Shown here: positions 25,180 through 36,000 of the stretch, piece after piece
Numbering within the stretch: the stretch's first letter is position 1
Layout: every line of letters begins with the position of its first letter
Assembly: GCF_029892105.1 (NCBI RefSeq)
Contig: NZ_JARZAJ010000026.1
Coordinates: 1 to 64,000, forward strand
Direction of reading: 5' to 3'
DNA from: Kitasatospora sp. GP82
GTDB lineage: Bacteria; Actinomycetota; Actinomycetes; Streptomycetales; Streptomycetaceae
DNA: 64,000 nt
Notes under the pieces: model-generated
The model's input: the letters and a program-made list of their open reading frames with translations, nothing else
Told to the model about the DNA's origin: nothing
Database searches by the model: none
Made by a program: the position numbers and the translations under genes

Positions 25180-25506
25180 TCAGCTCCGCCCGGCGGTCCG
25201 CAGCCGGTCCACGACATGGCCGACCAACCGCCCCACCGTCAGGCCGATGATCTCGTCGAGCTCCAGGCCGGCCAGGAACTCGGCGAAGTTCACCCGCTCG
25301 CCCCAGCGCTGCTGGAGCCGCCCGGCCAGGGTCACCAGATCAATGCTCTCCAGATCGAGGTCCTCGGTGAACCGGGACTCCATGGTGACCTCGGCCTCGT
25401 CGAGGCCGTACTCGTCGAGCACCGCGGCCAGCATGGCGGTGATCTCGGCGAGAACCTCCTGCTCGGTGGGCGGGTGCAGGTCCTCGGTCGGTGCGCTGCT
25501 GGTCAC
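25180..25506 (-). CDS. free-standing acyl carrier protein
   Basis: A 108-residue carrier protein starting at GTG 25506, overlapping the stop of the KS-AT-DH-PPTase gene. It is acidic and helical. The phosphopantetheine attachment Ser lies in DLDLESIDLV, the equivalent of the usual DSL motif. It differs from the integrated ACP (SIDSIKRTEI), so the operon has two distinct carrier types. It may carry a starter, receive the finished chain, or hold it for the hydrolase and glycosyltransferase. The PPTase domain encoded just upstream may activate it. Confidence 0.9.
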   Translation of the reverse strand: MTSSAPTEDLHPPTEQEVLAEITAMLAAVLDEYGLDEAEVTMESRFTEDLDLESIDLVTLAGRLQQRWGERVNFAEFLAGLELDEIIGLTVGRLVGHVVDRLRTAGRS

Positions 25507-28500
25507 TTCTCCGGTGTCCCTTCGTGGTGTTCGGGGTCGTCCGTGCCGTCTGTCCAGGCCACGACGTAGTCGCGGCGCGGCAGGCCGGGCGGGTTTCCGA
25601 GCCGGGTGCACCGCACGCGGTGGGTGCGCGGTCCAGCAGATCCTCCGACCGAGACCAGCAGGGCGGACGGGTCGGCGGCGACCACCGCGAAGTCGCGCGG
25701 CCGGTACCGCAGTCCGGTGCCCTCGGCCTTGGCCGCCGCCTCCTTCGCGGCCCAGAACCGGGTGAACCAGAGCTCCTGGGAGCCGCCGTACGTCGCGTGG
25801 CAGGCCGCCAGCAGCTCCAGCTCGGCCGGCCCGAGCGCGACGCTCAGGGTCTGGGCCGGACGCTCCGTCACCTCCTCCAGGTCGATGCCCACTCCGGAGC
25901 CGCCGCCCGGGTGGGCCGGTCGGACGAGAGCCACCGCGGCCTCGGCCCGGTGCGCGAGCGAGACATTCAGGCCCGGTAGCGTCCGGCCGTGCAGCCCGGA
26001 CACCCGCGGGCGCCCTGACGGGTCGTTGAACACCGCGATCTCGGCGGGGAAGACCGGGCCCTCGCCCTGCTCCCAGAGCCGGCGCCGCACCGCGTCCTTC
26101 ACCGCGATCCGGCCCAGCAGCCACGCTCGCCGGCCGCGAGGCTGCTGCTGCTCGTACCGGGCCCGCTCGGCGGAGCCCAGGTGGTTCCGCATGATCAGGT
26201 CGCGGGAGGCGAGGTCCGGCCAGCGCTCGTGCAGCAGCATCCAGCCGCCGGGCTGCGGTGTGGAGAGGGTGTTGCGGTCGGCGAAGCGCTCGACGGGTCG
26301 AGTGTCGGGGTGACTGTCGAAGCGGCGGTCCCGCCAGCCGCGCACCTCCGCCCAGACGGCGCCGCCGGACAGCAGCTGTACGTCGGCTTCGAGAGCGAGG
26401 TCGGTGAGGTCGGTGATGCGGATGTGGCAGTGCAGCTCGGTGCCCGGCCGCGGTGGCGGCCCGTAGAAGGTGAGTCGGCGGATGCCGACCGGGAAGACGA
26501 CGGTGCGCTCGGCGCGACTGGCCATGATCCAGTAGCCGAGCAGCTGGCCGACGTTGTCCAGGATCGCCCCGGGGGCGGGCGGTGCGGTGATCACGCCGCG
26601 AACGTGCGTCCGGCCGATCGCGGTCAGCTCGGTCAGACCCCGGAACGCAGGGCCGTGGAACATCCACCGCTCGTCGTAGAGTCCGGCGGCCGTCAGCTCC
26701 GGTCGGCGCTCGGCTGCCGGATCAACCGGCCACGGGCTGGGAGGCGTGACATGACTTGTCGTCAGTTCAACGGTGCCGCGTGCGTATCCGCCGAAATCGG
26801 CGGTCAGGCGGCCGGGCCCGGCGTCCTGGAGGGCGATCTCCACCTCCAGGGGAGTCGCAGCCGGGACCCATTGCCCGAAACGCAGGTCGTGCACGCCGGT
26901 GGCGACCAGACCGGGCCTGGCCCGCTCCGCGGCGTCTGTGAGGTGCTGCACGATCGTGGTGGCCGGGACGACGGGCCAGCGGTCGGTCAGATCGGGCCAG
27001 TCGGGGCGCTGCCGGAAGAAGCAGTGGTCGAGCAGGTACGGCATCGCGGTGGGGGAGATGTGCAGGCGGCTGGTGCGCGCGGGCGTGGCCGCGGGCGGGC
27101 CGACCGGTCGTAGTGGGGTCGGCGGGCGCGGCGGTGCGGTGCGCGCCCCGGCCTTCCGCCCCGCGTTGATCAGTTCGGCCGCCGTCCGCTCGGTGTCGCG
27201 CAGCAGCGCGTCGAGTCCGGCCGCCAGTGGGGAGCCGGCGGCGAGCGAGGACAGGTCCGACGTGCCACGGGCGACCGGATCGAGCGGTGCGGCACGCCGG
27301 TGACGGGGCGCCAGGTCGGCGCGGAGCGTGCCGAGGGCGGCCGGGGCCAGGGAGACGAGCGTACCGCCGAGGTCCAGCCGCACCGTCGGGTGCGGCCTCT
27401 CCCGCACCGCCTCACGGGCGGGCAGCAGGGCCGCCGCATCCGGTTCCGCGCCGTCCGCCCAGAGCGCGGCTGCGACCCGGCGGAGCTGCGAAAGCCCGTC
27501 ACGGTTCGGGGAGTTGGCCGCGACCACCAGGTGTTCCCGGTCACCCAGGGTGTCGCCCACCAGCGAGCCCAGCTGCCCGGTGCCCATCTGCACGAAAGCC
27601 CGGAAGCCGGCCGCGTACAGGGCTTCGACCAGTGGCCGGAACCGCACCGGCTCCAGCAGGTGGCGGATGAACAGCGCGCGGACCCCGGCCTTGGTCGGCG
27701 GGAACGGCGAGGCAGTCGTCCCGGACCACACGGGCACGGTCGGTCGGTGGAGCTCGAAACGCTCGGCCGCCTGCCGGATCGGTCCGAGGTAGGGGCCCAG
27801 CATCGGCGTGTGGAAGCCGGACCGGAACGGCAGCACCTGGCCGAGCACGCCCTGCCTGCGGAACCAGCGGACCAGCTCCGTGACGGGCTGTTCGGGACCG
27901 CAGACGATCGACTGCTGCGGCGCGTTGTCGTGCGACAGCACGACCTCCGCCATGCCGTCGACCGTCGCCAGCGCCTTGAGCACCCGGTCGGCCGGGGCGC
28001 CGAGCGCGGCGAACGAGAGCCCGGGGACGTGCAGCGTGTCGGGGTCGAAGGACTCCAGGAAGGAGTCCACGGAGGCGCCGGAGTACAGGCCGCTGGTGAT
28101 CATGGCGGTCCACTCGCCGACGCTGTGCCCGGCCACGCCGTCCGGTCGCACACCGATGCGGCGCAGGGCCGCATCCAGCAGTCGGCCGACGGCGACCACG
28201 CCGACGCCGTGCCGTCCGATGTCGCCCACCCGGGCGGCGGACCCCGAGGCGCCGTCGGCCGGGAGGGGACGGGGCAGGCCGAAGTGGTCGGCGACATCGT
28301 CCACCCGGGGGGTGAACTCGCCCTCCAGACCGGGGAAGAGGAACGCCACCCGGCCGGTACCGAGGAGCGGTTCGGGCACGAACCACACGTCGCCCCGCCC
28401 GCGCCAGGCTCGCTCCCCGGCCAACGCGCGGCGGGCCAGCGCCAGCCGTTTCCCGGTCGGATCGACGACCGCCACCCGGCAGCGCGGCGCGGGCCCGCCC

Positions 28501-30092
28501 CGCTCCGGCAGGCCGGCGGCCAGGACCGCGGAGTCGTCGGCGGTCAGCAGCTGCGCGAGCCGCTCGGGCCCGTCGGCGGCGAGCCTCAGCACCCGCTCGG
28601 GTTCGGCCACGGTCACGGCGGGCCGCCCGGCTTTCGGGCGGGCCCGGGCCGGGCCGGGGGCCTGTTCCAGCACCACATGGGCGTTGATGCCGCCGAAGCC
28701 GAAGGCGTTCACCCCGGCGCGGCGAGGCGTGCCGCCGGTGGTCTCCCACGGCTGCGCGGTGCCGATGGTGCGGAAGCGGGTGTCGGCCAGGGCGGGGTGC
28801 GGGTCGTCGCAGTGCAGGGTGGGGAGCAGCACCCCGTGGTGCACCGCCAGCGCTGCCTTGACCAGCCCGGCGATGCCGGCAGCCGGCATGGTGTGGCCGA
28901 TCATCGACTTCACGGAGCCGAGCACGGCCCGCTCCGCCCTGACCGCCGCCGGGCCGAACACATCGGCCAGCGTGGCCAGTTCGGCCGCGTCCCCGGCCGG
29001 GGTCGCGGTGCCGTGGGCCTCCAGCAGGCCGAGTGCGCCGGGCGCCGCGGGGTCGAGCCCGGCCGCCCGCCAGGCTGCCCGCACCGCCCGGATCTGGCCG
29101 CCCGGGTCGGGGTTGGCCAGCCCCGCCGTCCGGCCGTCGCCGGCCACGCCGGTGCCGCGGATCACCGCGTACACCCGATCGCCGTCGCGCTCGGCATCGG
29201 CGAGCCGCTTGAGCACCACCACACCGGTGCCCTCGCCGATCAGGATGCCGTCGGCGCCCCGGTGGAACGGGCGGATCCGCTCGGTCGGGGAGAGCGCCCG
29301 CAGCTGCGCGAACACGCTCCACAGGGTGACGTCGTGGCAGTGGTGCACTCCGCCCGCCAGCACCGCGTCGCAGCGCCCGGTCGCCAGCTCGCCGACCGCC
29401 TGGTCCACCGCGACCAGCGAGGACGCGCAGGCGGCGTCCACCGTGTACGCCGGGCCCCGCAGATCGAGCCGGTTGGCCACCCGGGAGGCGGCGAGGTTGG
29501 GCACCAGCCCGATCGCCGACTCCGGCCGGTCCGGTCCCAGCCGGTCGACGAAAGCCTCGCGCACTCGATCGAGTTGACTCGCCGTCAGATCGGGCAGTAG
29601 CTCACCGAGGGTGCGCACCACCTGGTGCGCGCTGCGGACCCGCTGGTCGAGTCGGACCAGGCCCGGCGTCAGGTACCCGCCCCGGCCCAGCATCACCCCG
29701 ACCCGGTCGCGATCGGGTAGCCGCTCGGGGCCGCCCGCGTCCGCGATGGCGGCGGCGGCGACCTGGAGCGCGATCAGCTGGTCGGGCTCGGTGCCGGACA
29801 CCGAGCTCGGCATGATGCCGAACCGGGTCGGCTGCACCTCGGCCAGCGCGTCCACGAAGCCGCCGCGCCGGCAGTAGAGCCGGTCAGGGGCCGCAGGTCC
29901 GGCGGCCGCCCCCGGGTCGTAGTAGCCCGCGTCCCAGCGCCCCTCGGGGACGTCCGTGATCGCGTCGACCCCGCCGACCAGGTTCCGCCAGTAGGTCGCC
30001 AGGTCCGGGGCGCCGGGCAGCAGCACCGCCATGCCCACCACGGCCACCGGCGGCAGCTGATGATCCGTCTGCTTCGCCGCGGGCGGGGTCAC
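25503..30092 (-). CDS. PUFA-synthase-like PKS subunit: KS-AT-DH-PPTase
   Basis: A 1529-residue multidomain synthase starting at GTG 30092, which overlaps the stop of the first subunit. Domains in order: ketosynthase (about 10-450; active Cys in VDAACASS near 221, EAHGTAT and SVKSMIGHT histidines present); acyltransferase (about 540-860; GHSVGE near 656 and SGFHTPML); dehydratase, double hotdog (about 1010-1290; LLDHCFF, MFHGPAF and LDNVGQ); and a C-terminal Sfp-type phosphopantetheinyl transferase (about 1300-1529; GVGIDLEEV near 1397, WAAKEAAAKAEG). It has no carrier domain and must work with the ACP of the first subunit or the free ACP. Domain content recalls PfaA/PfaC and enediyne synthases but is split differently. 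Confidence 0.92.
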   Translation of the reverse strand: MTPPAAKQTDHQLPPVAVVGMAVLLPGAPDLATYWRNLVGGVDAITDVPEGRWDAGYYDPGAAAGPAAPDRLYCRRGGFVDALAEVQPTRFGIMPSSVSGTEPDQLIALQVAAAAIADAGGPERLPDRDRVGVMLGRGGYLTPGLVRLDQRVRSAHQVVRTLGELLPDLTASQLDRVREAFVDRLGPDRPESAIGLVPNLAASRVANRLDLRGPAYTVDAACASSLVAVDQAVGELATGRCDAVLAGGVHHCHDVTLWSVFAQLRALSPTERIRPFHRGADGILIGEGTGVVVLKRLADAERDGDRVYAVIRGTGVAGDGRTAGLANPDPGGQIRAVRAAWRAAGLDPAAPGALGLLEAHGTATPAGDAAELATLADVFGPAAVRAERAVLGSVKSMIGHTMPAAGIAGLVKAALAVHHGVLLPTLHCDDPHPALADTRFRTIGTAQPWETTGGTPRRAGVNAFGFGGINAHVVLEQAPGPARARPKAGRPAVTVAEPERVLRLAADGPERLAQLLTADDSAVLAAGLPERGGPAPRCRVAVVDPTGKRLALARRALAGERAWRGRGDVWFVPEPLLGTGRVAFLFPGLEGEFTPRVDDVADHFGLPRPLPADGASGSAARVGDIGRHGVGVVAVGRLLDAALRRIGVRPDGVAGHSVGEWTAMITSGLYSGASVDSFLESFDPDTLHVPGLSFAALGAPADRVLKALATVDGMAEVVLSHDNAPQQSIVCGPEQPVTELVRWFRRQGVLGQVLPFRSGFHTPMLGPYLGPIRQAAERFELHRPTVPVWSGTTASPFPPTKAGVRALFIRHLLEPVRFRPLVEALYAAGFRAFVQMGTGQLGSLVGDTLGDREHLVVAANSPNRDGLSQLRRVAAALWADGAEPDAAALLPAREAVRERPHPTVRLDLGGTLVSLAPAALGTLRADLAPRHRRAAPLDPVARGTSDLSSLAAGSPLAAGLDALLRDTERTAAELINAGRKAGARTAPPRPPTPLRPVGPPAATPARTSRLHISPTAMPYLLDHCFFRQRPDWPDLTDRWPVVPATTIVQHLTDAAERARPGLVATGVHDLRFGQWVPAATPLEVEIALQDAGPGRLTADFGGYARGTVELTTSHVTPPSPWPVDPAAERRPELTAAGLYDERWMFHGPAFRGLTELTAIGRTHVRGVITAPPAPGAILDNVGQLLGYWIMASRAERTVVFPVGIRRLTFYGPPPRPGTELHCHIRITDLTDLALEADVQLLSGGAVWAEVRGWRDRRFDSHPDTRPVERFADRNTLSTPQPGGWMLLHERWPDLASRDLIMRNHLGSAERARYEQQQPRGRRAWLLGRIAVKDAVRRRLWEQGEGPVFPAEIAVFNDPSGRPRVSGLHGRTLPGLNVSLAHRAEAAVALVRPAHPGGGSGVGIDLEEVTERPAQTLSVALGPAELELLAACHATYGGSQELWFTRFWAAKEAAAKAEGTGLRYRPRDFAVVAADPSALLVSVGGSAGPRTHRVRCTRLGNPPGLPRRDYVVAWTDGTDDPEHHEGTPEK

Positions 30093-33000
30093 CAGCCCGA
30101 CGCCGTGTAGACCACGGACCGGGCCGACTCCTCGCCCCAGGCCAGCTCGCGCAGCAGCGCCAGGTTGCCCGCAGCCGGATCTATCAGTCTGACGCCCCGT
30201 CGGGCGTAGTCCTGCGCCAACTCCGGCGAGACCATGCCGCCGTGCTCGCCGGAGGGCGCCCACGGACCCCAGTGCACGGTCAGCGCCCGGCGCCCGGTGC
30301 GGCCCGACCAGCGGGTGCCCAGCTCCTCCAGGGCGTCGTTGGCCGCTGCGTAGTCGGCCTGGCCGCGGTTGCCCAGGGCGGCGGCGACGCTGCCGAAGAG
30401 CACCGTGAACCGCGGGCCGCCCGGCAGTTCGGCCAACGCGTCGAGCAGCACCCGGGCGCCGTCCGCCTTGGTGGCGAAGACCCGCCGGAAGGACTCCCGG
30501 TCCTTCTCCGCGAACACCCTGTCCTCGATCACGCCGGCGGCGTAGACCACGCCGTCCAGCCGCCCGTACGCGGCGTACACCTCCTTGACCGCCTGCCGCA
30601 GGGCCACCGGGTCGGCCGCGTCCACGGCCTGGTAGCGGGCCCGCGAGCCCAGCGCGGAGAGCTCGTCGAGCGTCGCCGCGACCTCGCGCCCGGCCAGCAA
30701 CCGGGAGGCGGCGCGGTCGATTTCCAGCAGTGGCACGCCCTGGCGGGCCAGCGCGGCCCGCAGCGCGGACCGGTCGCGGGCAGCGGCCGTCACCGGATCC
30801 TCGGGGCCCTCCGGCGGCGTGGTGCGGCCCAGCAGCTCCAGCCGGCAGTGCGAGGCCGCCGCGAGCGTCGCCGCGAACCGCGCGGTGATCCCGCGCGCGC
30901 CGCCGACCAGCAGCACCACGGCGTCCCGGTCGAGGCCCAGGGCGGCGGCCTCCGCCACGCCGTCGCCGGCCGGCCCCGCCCCGGTACTGCCCAGCAGGCC
31001 GAGGTCGGACTCCACCAGCGCCATGCCCCGGCGCCCGGACGGACCGCGCAGCACCACCGGTTCGCGGTCCCCGGCCAGCAGCTCGCCGACCAGTGCGTCC
31101 GCCGCGTCGGCCGGATCCGCAGCGGCGTCGAACTCGACGAGCCGGACCGCTGCCTGCGGGTACTCGCGGGCCAAGGTGCGGAACAGCCCCCGCAGTCCGT
31201 CCGCCCGGCCACCGCCGGACGGCGACGCCGTGCGGGCGGCGAGCAGCCACCGGGGGGAGCAGGCCAGCGCGGCCTGCAGCGCGGGCACGCAGCCCGGCAG
31301 CACCGGCGCCCCGTGCTCGGCGAGCGGGTCCAGCAGCAGCACACCGTCCACCGGGCCGTCCGCCGCGGACAGTTGGTGCTCGGCGTCCAGAGCCAGCATC
31401 TGCGCACCGGACGAGGCGAGCCGCAGCGAGAGGGCCTCGGTGACTCCGCTGCCGTCCGTACCGAGCAGGGCGAAGCGTCTGCCGGCCAGCGACTGCGGCG
31501 CCCCGACGGGTTCTGCCAGCGGCACGGCCGCGAACCGCAGCCGCGTGGGCTCGTGGCCCGCGACCGTCGGCGCCTCGGGCTGCGGCGCCGTCGCCGCCGA
31601 CGCTGGAGGCTCCGCCCGGGGCGGTCCCAGACGGGTGGTGAGCCAGTCGGTGATGGCTGCGGCGGTGCGGGCACGTGCGAGCTCTTCGAGCTCCTCGTCG
31701 CCGAGTGCGCCGATTGCGCCGAGGTCGGCCCCGGGGCCGGCGGCCAGGCGGCGGGCGAGTTGGCCGATGATTTCGGTGCGTTTGATGGAGTCGATGCTGA
31801 GGTCGGCTTCGAGGTCGAGGTGAGGCTCGATCATGTCCGCCGGGTAGCCGGTGCGTTCGCTGATCACCTCCACCACGGTGCGCAGCACGTCGGCCTCCCC
31901 GAGGGCCGGCGCCGCGCCGATGGTCGGCTGGGCCGGGGGCACGGCAGGCGCCTCGGGCAGCGCCGCCGTCGCCGTCTCAGGAAGCGGCGTATGCGGCGTA
32001 TGCGGCGTATGCGGGGAGAGCGGGGAGAGCGGGGAGAGCGGCGGAAGCGAAGCTGCGGCCGGCTCGCCCGCAGCGCCGAAGTAGGTCAGCAGCACGTCCC
32101 GCTGAGCCGCGATCATCTCCCGGCTGCTGCTGAGGAAGTCCGCCACCAGTGCGTCCCCGCCGAACCGGCGGCCGTTCGCCTGATCGTCCTGTGGTGCCAC
32201 CAGAGCCTCCGGTACGGGTCGAGCCGGTGCGAGCGCACCGGGCAGCAGTTCTCCGGCAGCGGTGCGTACCAGCTGCCCGTCCACCGTCCAACCGGGCCGG
32301 TGCGGTACCCGCGCCCGGCCCGCGTCCACCGCGTCACGGCCGCGCAGCAGCCGGCCGGTCCGCACCGGCACACCCGCGACGGCCAGTTCGGCCAGCGCGT
32401 CGAGGAAGCCGGGCAGTCCGCCGCGCCGCCCCTCGACCGGCACCGCCCGGTGCGGCCGCTCCCCGAGCACCGCCGACACCAGCCGGGTCAGCACCGACCC
32501 GGGACCGGCCTCGACGAACACCCGGGCGCCCGCCTCGTACATCGCCTCGACCTGTTCCACGAAGCGCACCGGAGCGCCGATCTGCGCTGCCAACTCGGCA
32601 CGCACCGCGGCCGGATCGACCGGGTAGGCGGCAGCCGTCCGGTTCGACCAGACCGGGAACTCCGGTGCCCGCACCGTACGGCCGGCAAGTGCGGTGGCGA
32701 ACCGCTCGCCCGCGCCCGCGACCAGCGGGCTGTGGAAGGCACAGGCGACCGGCAGCCGCTTCACCTCGTACCCGGCCTCGCGCAGCAGCTCCGTCGCCGC
32801 TGCCACCTCGGGGGTCGCGCCGGAGACCACCGTCTGCCGCGGTGCGTTGCGGTTCGCCGCCACCACGCGTCCCGCCAGCCCGGCGGCCACCAGCACCTGC
32901 TCGACCTGCTCGGCCCCGGCCGACACCGCCGCCATCGAGCCGGGGTCCGCCCCCTCGCCGACCGCGTCCAGGATCGCTCTCGCCCGCTCGGCGCTGAGCG

Positions 33001-36000
33001 CCGGCAGGTCTTCCGCCGCCAGCGCCCCGGCTGCGCAGAGCGCGACCAACTCGCCGTAGCTGTGGCCCGCGGCCAGCTGCGGACGCACCCCGGCCAGTGC
33101 CAGCAGCTCGTACGCCGCCAGACCGGTCATGCCCAGCACGGGCTGGGCCACCCCGGTGTCGGTGACCGCGGCGCGCTGCTTCTCCCGTGCCTCGGGACTG
33201 AAGGCCGTCGGCGGGTACAGCACGTCCGCGTACGCCCGGCCCAGCCGCAGATGCCGCTGCACCCCGGGGAACGCCGTGAACAACTCCGCGAACATGCCCG
33301 GGCGTTGGCTGCCCTGGCCGGGGAAGAGAAACGCGACCTCGCCGTCCGCCGCATGCCCTTCCTCGGCCAGGTGAAGACCGCCCACCGGATCGTGCTCCCC
33401 GGCCAGGGTCCGACGCAGCAGGGCGGCCAACTCGGCGACGCCCGAGGCCACCAGCGCGACCTGCACCGGCCCGTGTCCCGACTCCGCCCGAAGGGAGGCG
33501 GCCAGTGCCAGGTCACGCAGTCGCCACGGCGAGCCGTCCGCCTCCGCGAGGCGCAGCAGTTCCGCCACCCCGCGCAGCGCCCGCTCCCGGTCGGCTCCCC
33601 GGAAGGTGAACAGCTCGGCAGGCCACTGCTGCAACCCGTGCACCGGCGGCGAACCGTCGTAACCCCGGAGCACTGCGTGGAAGTTGGTGCCACCGAAGCC
33701 GAACGCGCTGACCCCGGCCACCCGCTGCGCCGGCGGCGCGGCCCACGGCCGGGCCTCGGTATGGAACGCGAACGGGCTGTTGCCGGCCTGCCAGGCCGGG
33801 TTCGGCTGCTTCAGGTGCAGGGTGGGCGGCTTGACCCCGGTGTGCAGTGCCAGCGACGCCTTGATCAGGCCGGCCAGCCCCGCCGCGCACTTGGTGTGCC
33901 CGATCTGCGACTTCACCGACCCCAGCGCGCAACTCCCCGGCGCCGCCCCCGCCTCCAGGAACACCTCGCTCAGCGTGGCCAGTTCGGTGCGGTCGCCGAC
34001 CGCGGTCCCGGTGCCGTGCGCCTCCACCAGGCCCACCTCGGCCGGACCGACCCCGGCACCGCGGTACGCGCGCTCCAACGCCGCCCGCTGCCCCTCGGGC
34101 CGTGGCGCCGTCAGGCCCAGCGAACGGCCGTCGCTCGCGCTGCCGATGCCCTGGACCACCGCGTACACCCGGTCGCCGTCCCGCTCCGCGTCCGCCAGCC
34201 GCTTCAGTACCAGACAGCCCACGCCCTCGCCGAGCACGATCCCGTCCGCCGAGGCGTCGAACGGGCGGGACCGGCCGGTCGGCGAGAGCGCGTGCACCGA
34301 GGCGAACAGCAAATAGTCGTTGATGCCGTTGTGCAGGTCCGCGCCGCCGCACAGTGCCATGTCGCTGGTGCCCGCGACCAGTCCCGTGCAGGCCGCGTCC
34401 AGTGCCGCCAGCGAGGACGCGCAGGCCGCGTCCACCGTGAAGTTGGCGCCGCCCAGGTCGAGCCGGTTGGTGATCCGCCCGGAGACGACGTTGGCCAGCA
34501 TCCCAGGGAAGGAGTCCTCGGTGAGCCTGGGCAGCTGCTCCGCGATCGCCTCCGGGACCGTGCCCAGGTAGGCCGGCAGCAACGCTCCCAGCACGCCCGC
34601 GTTCGACAGATCGCTGCCCGCCTCCGCGCCGAACACCACGCTGGTACGGGAGCGGTCGAAGGCCCGCCCGCCGTTCCCACCGCCGCCGTCGTACCCGGCG
34701 TCCGCCAGCGCCCGGCGTGCCGCCTCCAGCGCCAGCAGCTGCACCGGCTCGATGCTCCCCAGCGCGGACGGCGGGATGCCGTAGCTCAGCGGATCGAAGG
34801 GGATCCGGGGCAGGAAGCCGCCCCACCTGGACGGCGTGGTACCCGGCCCGCCGTCGGCCGAGTGGTACAGCGCCGGGTCCCACCGCTCGGGCGGCACCTC
34901 GGTCACCGCGTCCACCCCGGCCAGCACGTTCGCCCAGAACGCGGGCAGGTCGGGAGCCTGCGGGAACATGCCCGCCATGCCGATCACCGCGATCTCCAGC
35001 GGCGCCGGCGCAGGCTCCACCGCGTCGCCGGGGGCCAGGCCCAGACGCTCCGTCAGTTCTGCGGATCGGGCGGCCAGGAAACCGGCTGCGCCGGTGCTGA
35101 CCGCGGCGTGCAGCTCAGCCAGCGTCGTGGTGGCCGAGCGCAGGACGGCGACCTGCCCGGCCATGAACATCCCCTGCGCCAACTGCCCCTGCTCGTCCAC
35201 CGCGGTGAGCTCGCCCGCCACCCGGTCGACGCCCTTGCTGGCGATCCGCAGCCGACCGACGTTCAACCGCTCCAACCGCGCCCAGGCCTCCCGGTCCGGC
35301 ACTCCCCGCGCCCGCAGCCGCTCCCGTAACTCCGCGAACTCCGCCGTGAACGGGCTCGGCACGCATCGCGTGGCGTGCCCGGGAGCCGTCTGAAGCAGCT
35401 CCGTCCCGCGCGCCGCCACCACCTGCCGCTGGAACTGCGGCTGCACGGCGCCGTACGTCACCGCTTCCTCGGTGAACAGGTACGCCGTGCCCATCAGCAC
35501 GCCCGCCGCCACGCCTCGGTCCGCCAGCGGCGCGGCCATCGCCGCCACCATCGCCGCAGAACGCTCGTCGTGCACGCCCCCGGCGAACAGCACCTCCACC
35601 GGCTGCCGGTCCCGCGAGGCGTCCAGGAAGTCCTCCAGCACTGCCAACTGCGCCTCCCAGAGCGGGAAGCTGTGCTGCGGCCCGACATGGCCGCCGCACT
35701 CCGAGCCCTCGAAGACGAATCTGCGCGCCCCGTCGTCCAGGAACTGCTTCAGCAGGCCGGGGGAGGGAACGTGCAGGAAGGTGCGGACCCCTGCCTCCTC
35801 CAACATCCTTGCCTGCGAAGGCCGCCCGCCCGCGATCACGGCATGACTGGGCCGCGCGGCCAACACCTCCGCCAGCTGGGCGCTGCGCACCGCCTCCGGA
35901 GCGAAGCCCAGCACGCCGACGCCCCAGGGGAGTCCGTCGGCCTCGGCGCCGGTCTGCGCGAGCAGCTCGCGGGTCTGCTCCGGCCCGGCCAGCGCCAGCG

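Noticed and set aside
30242..35329. A 1695-codon open frame on the plus strand
   Set aside because: It is antisense to the ER-KS-AT-ACP-KR gene, is rich in Arg, Gly, Gln and Pro, and has no recognisable domain. Long antisense frames are expected in very high-GC coding DNA.
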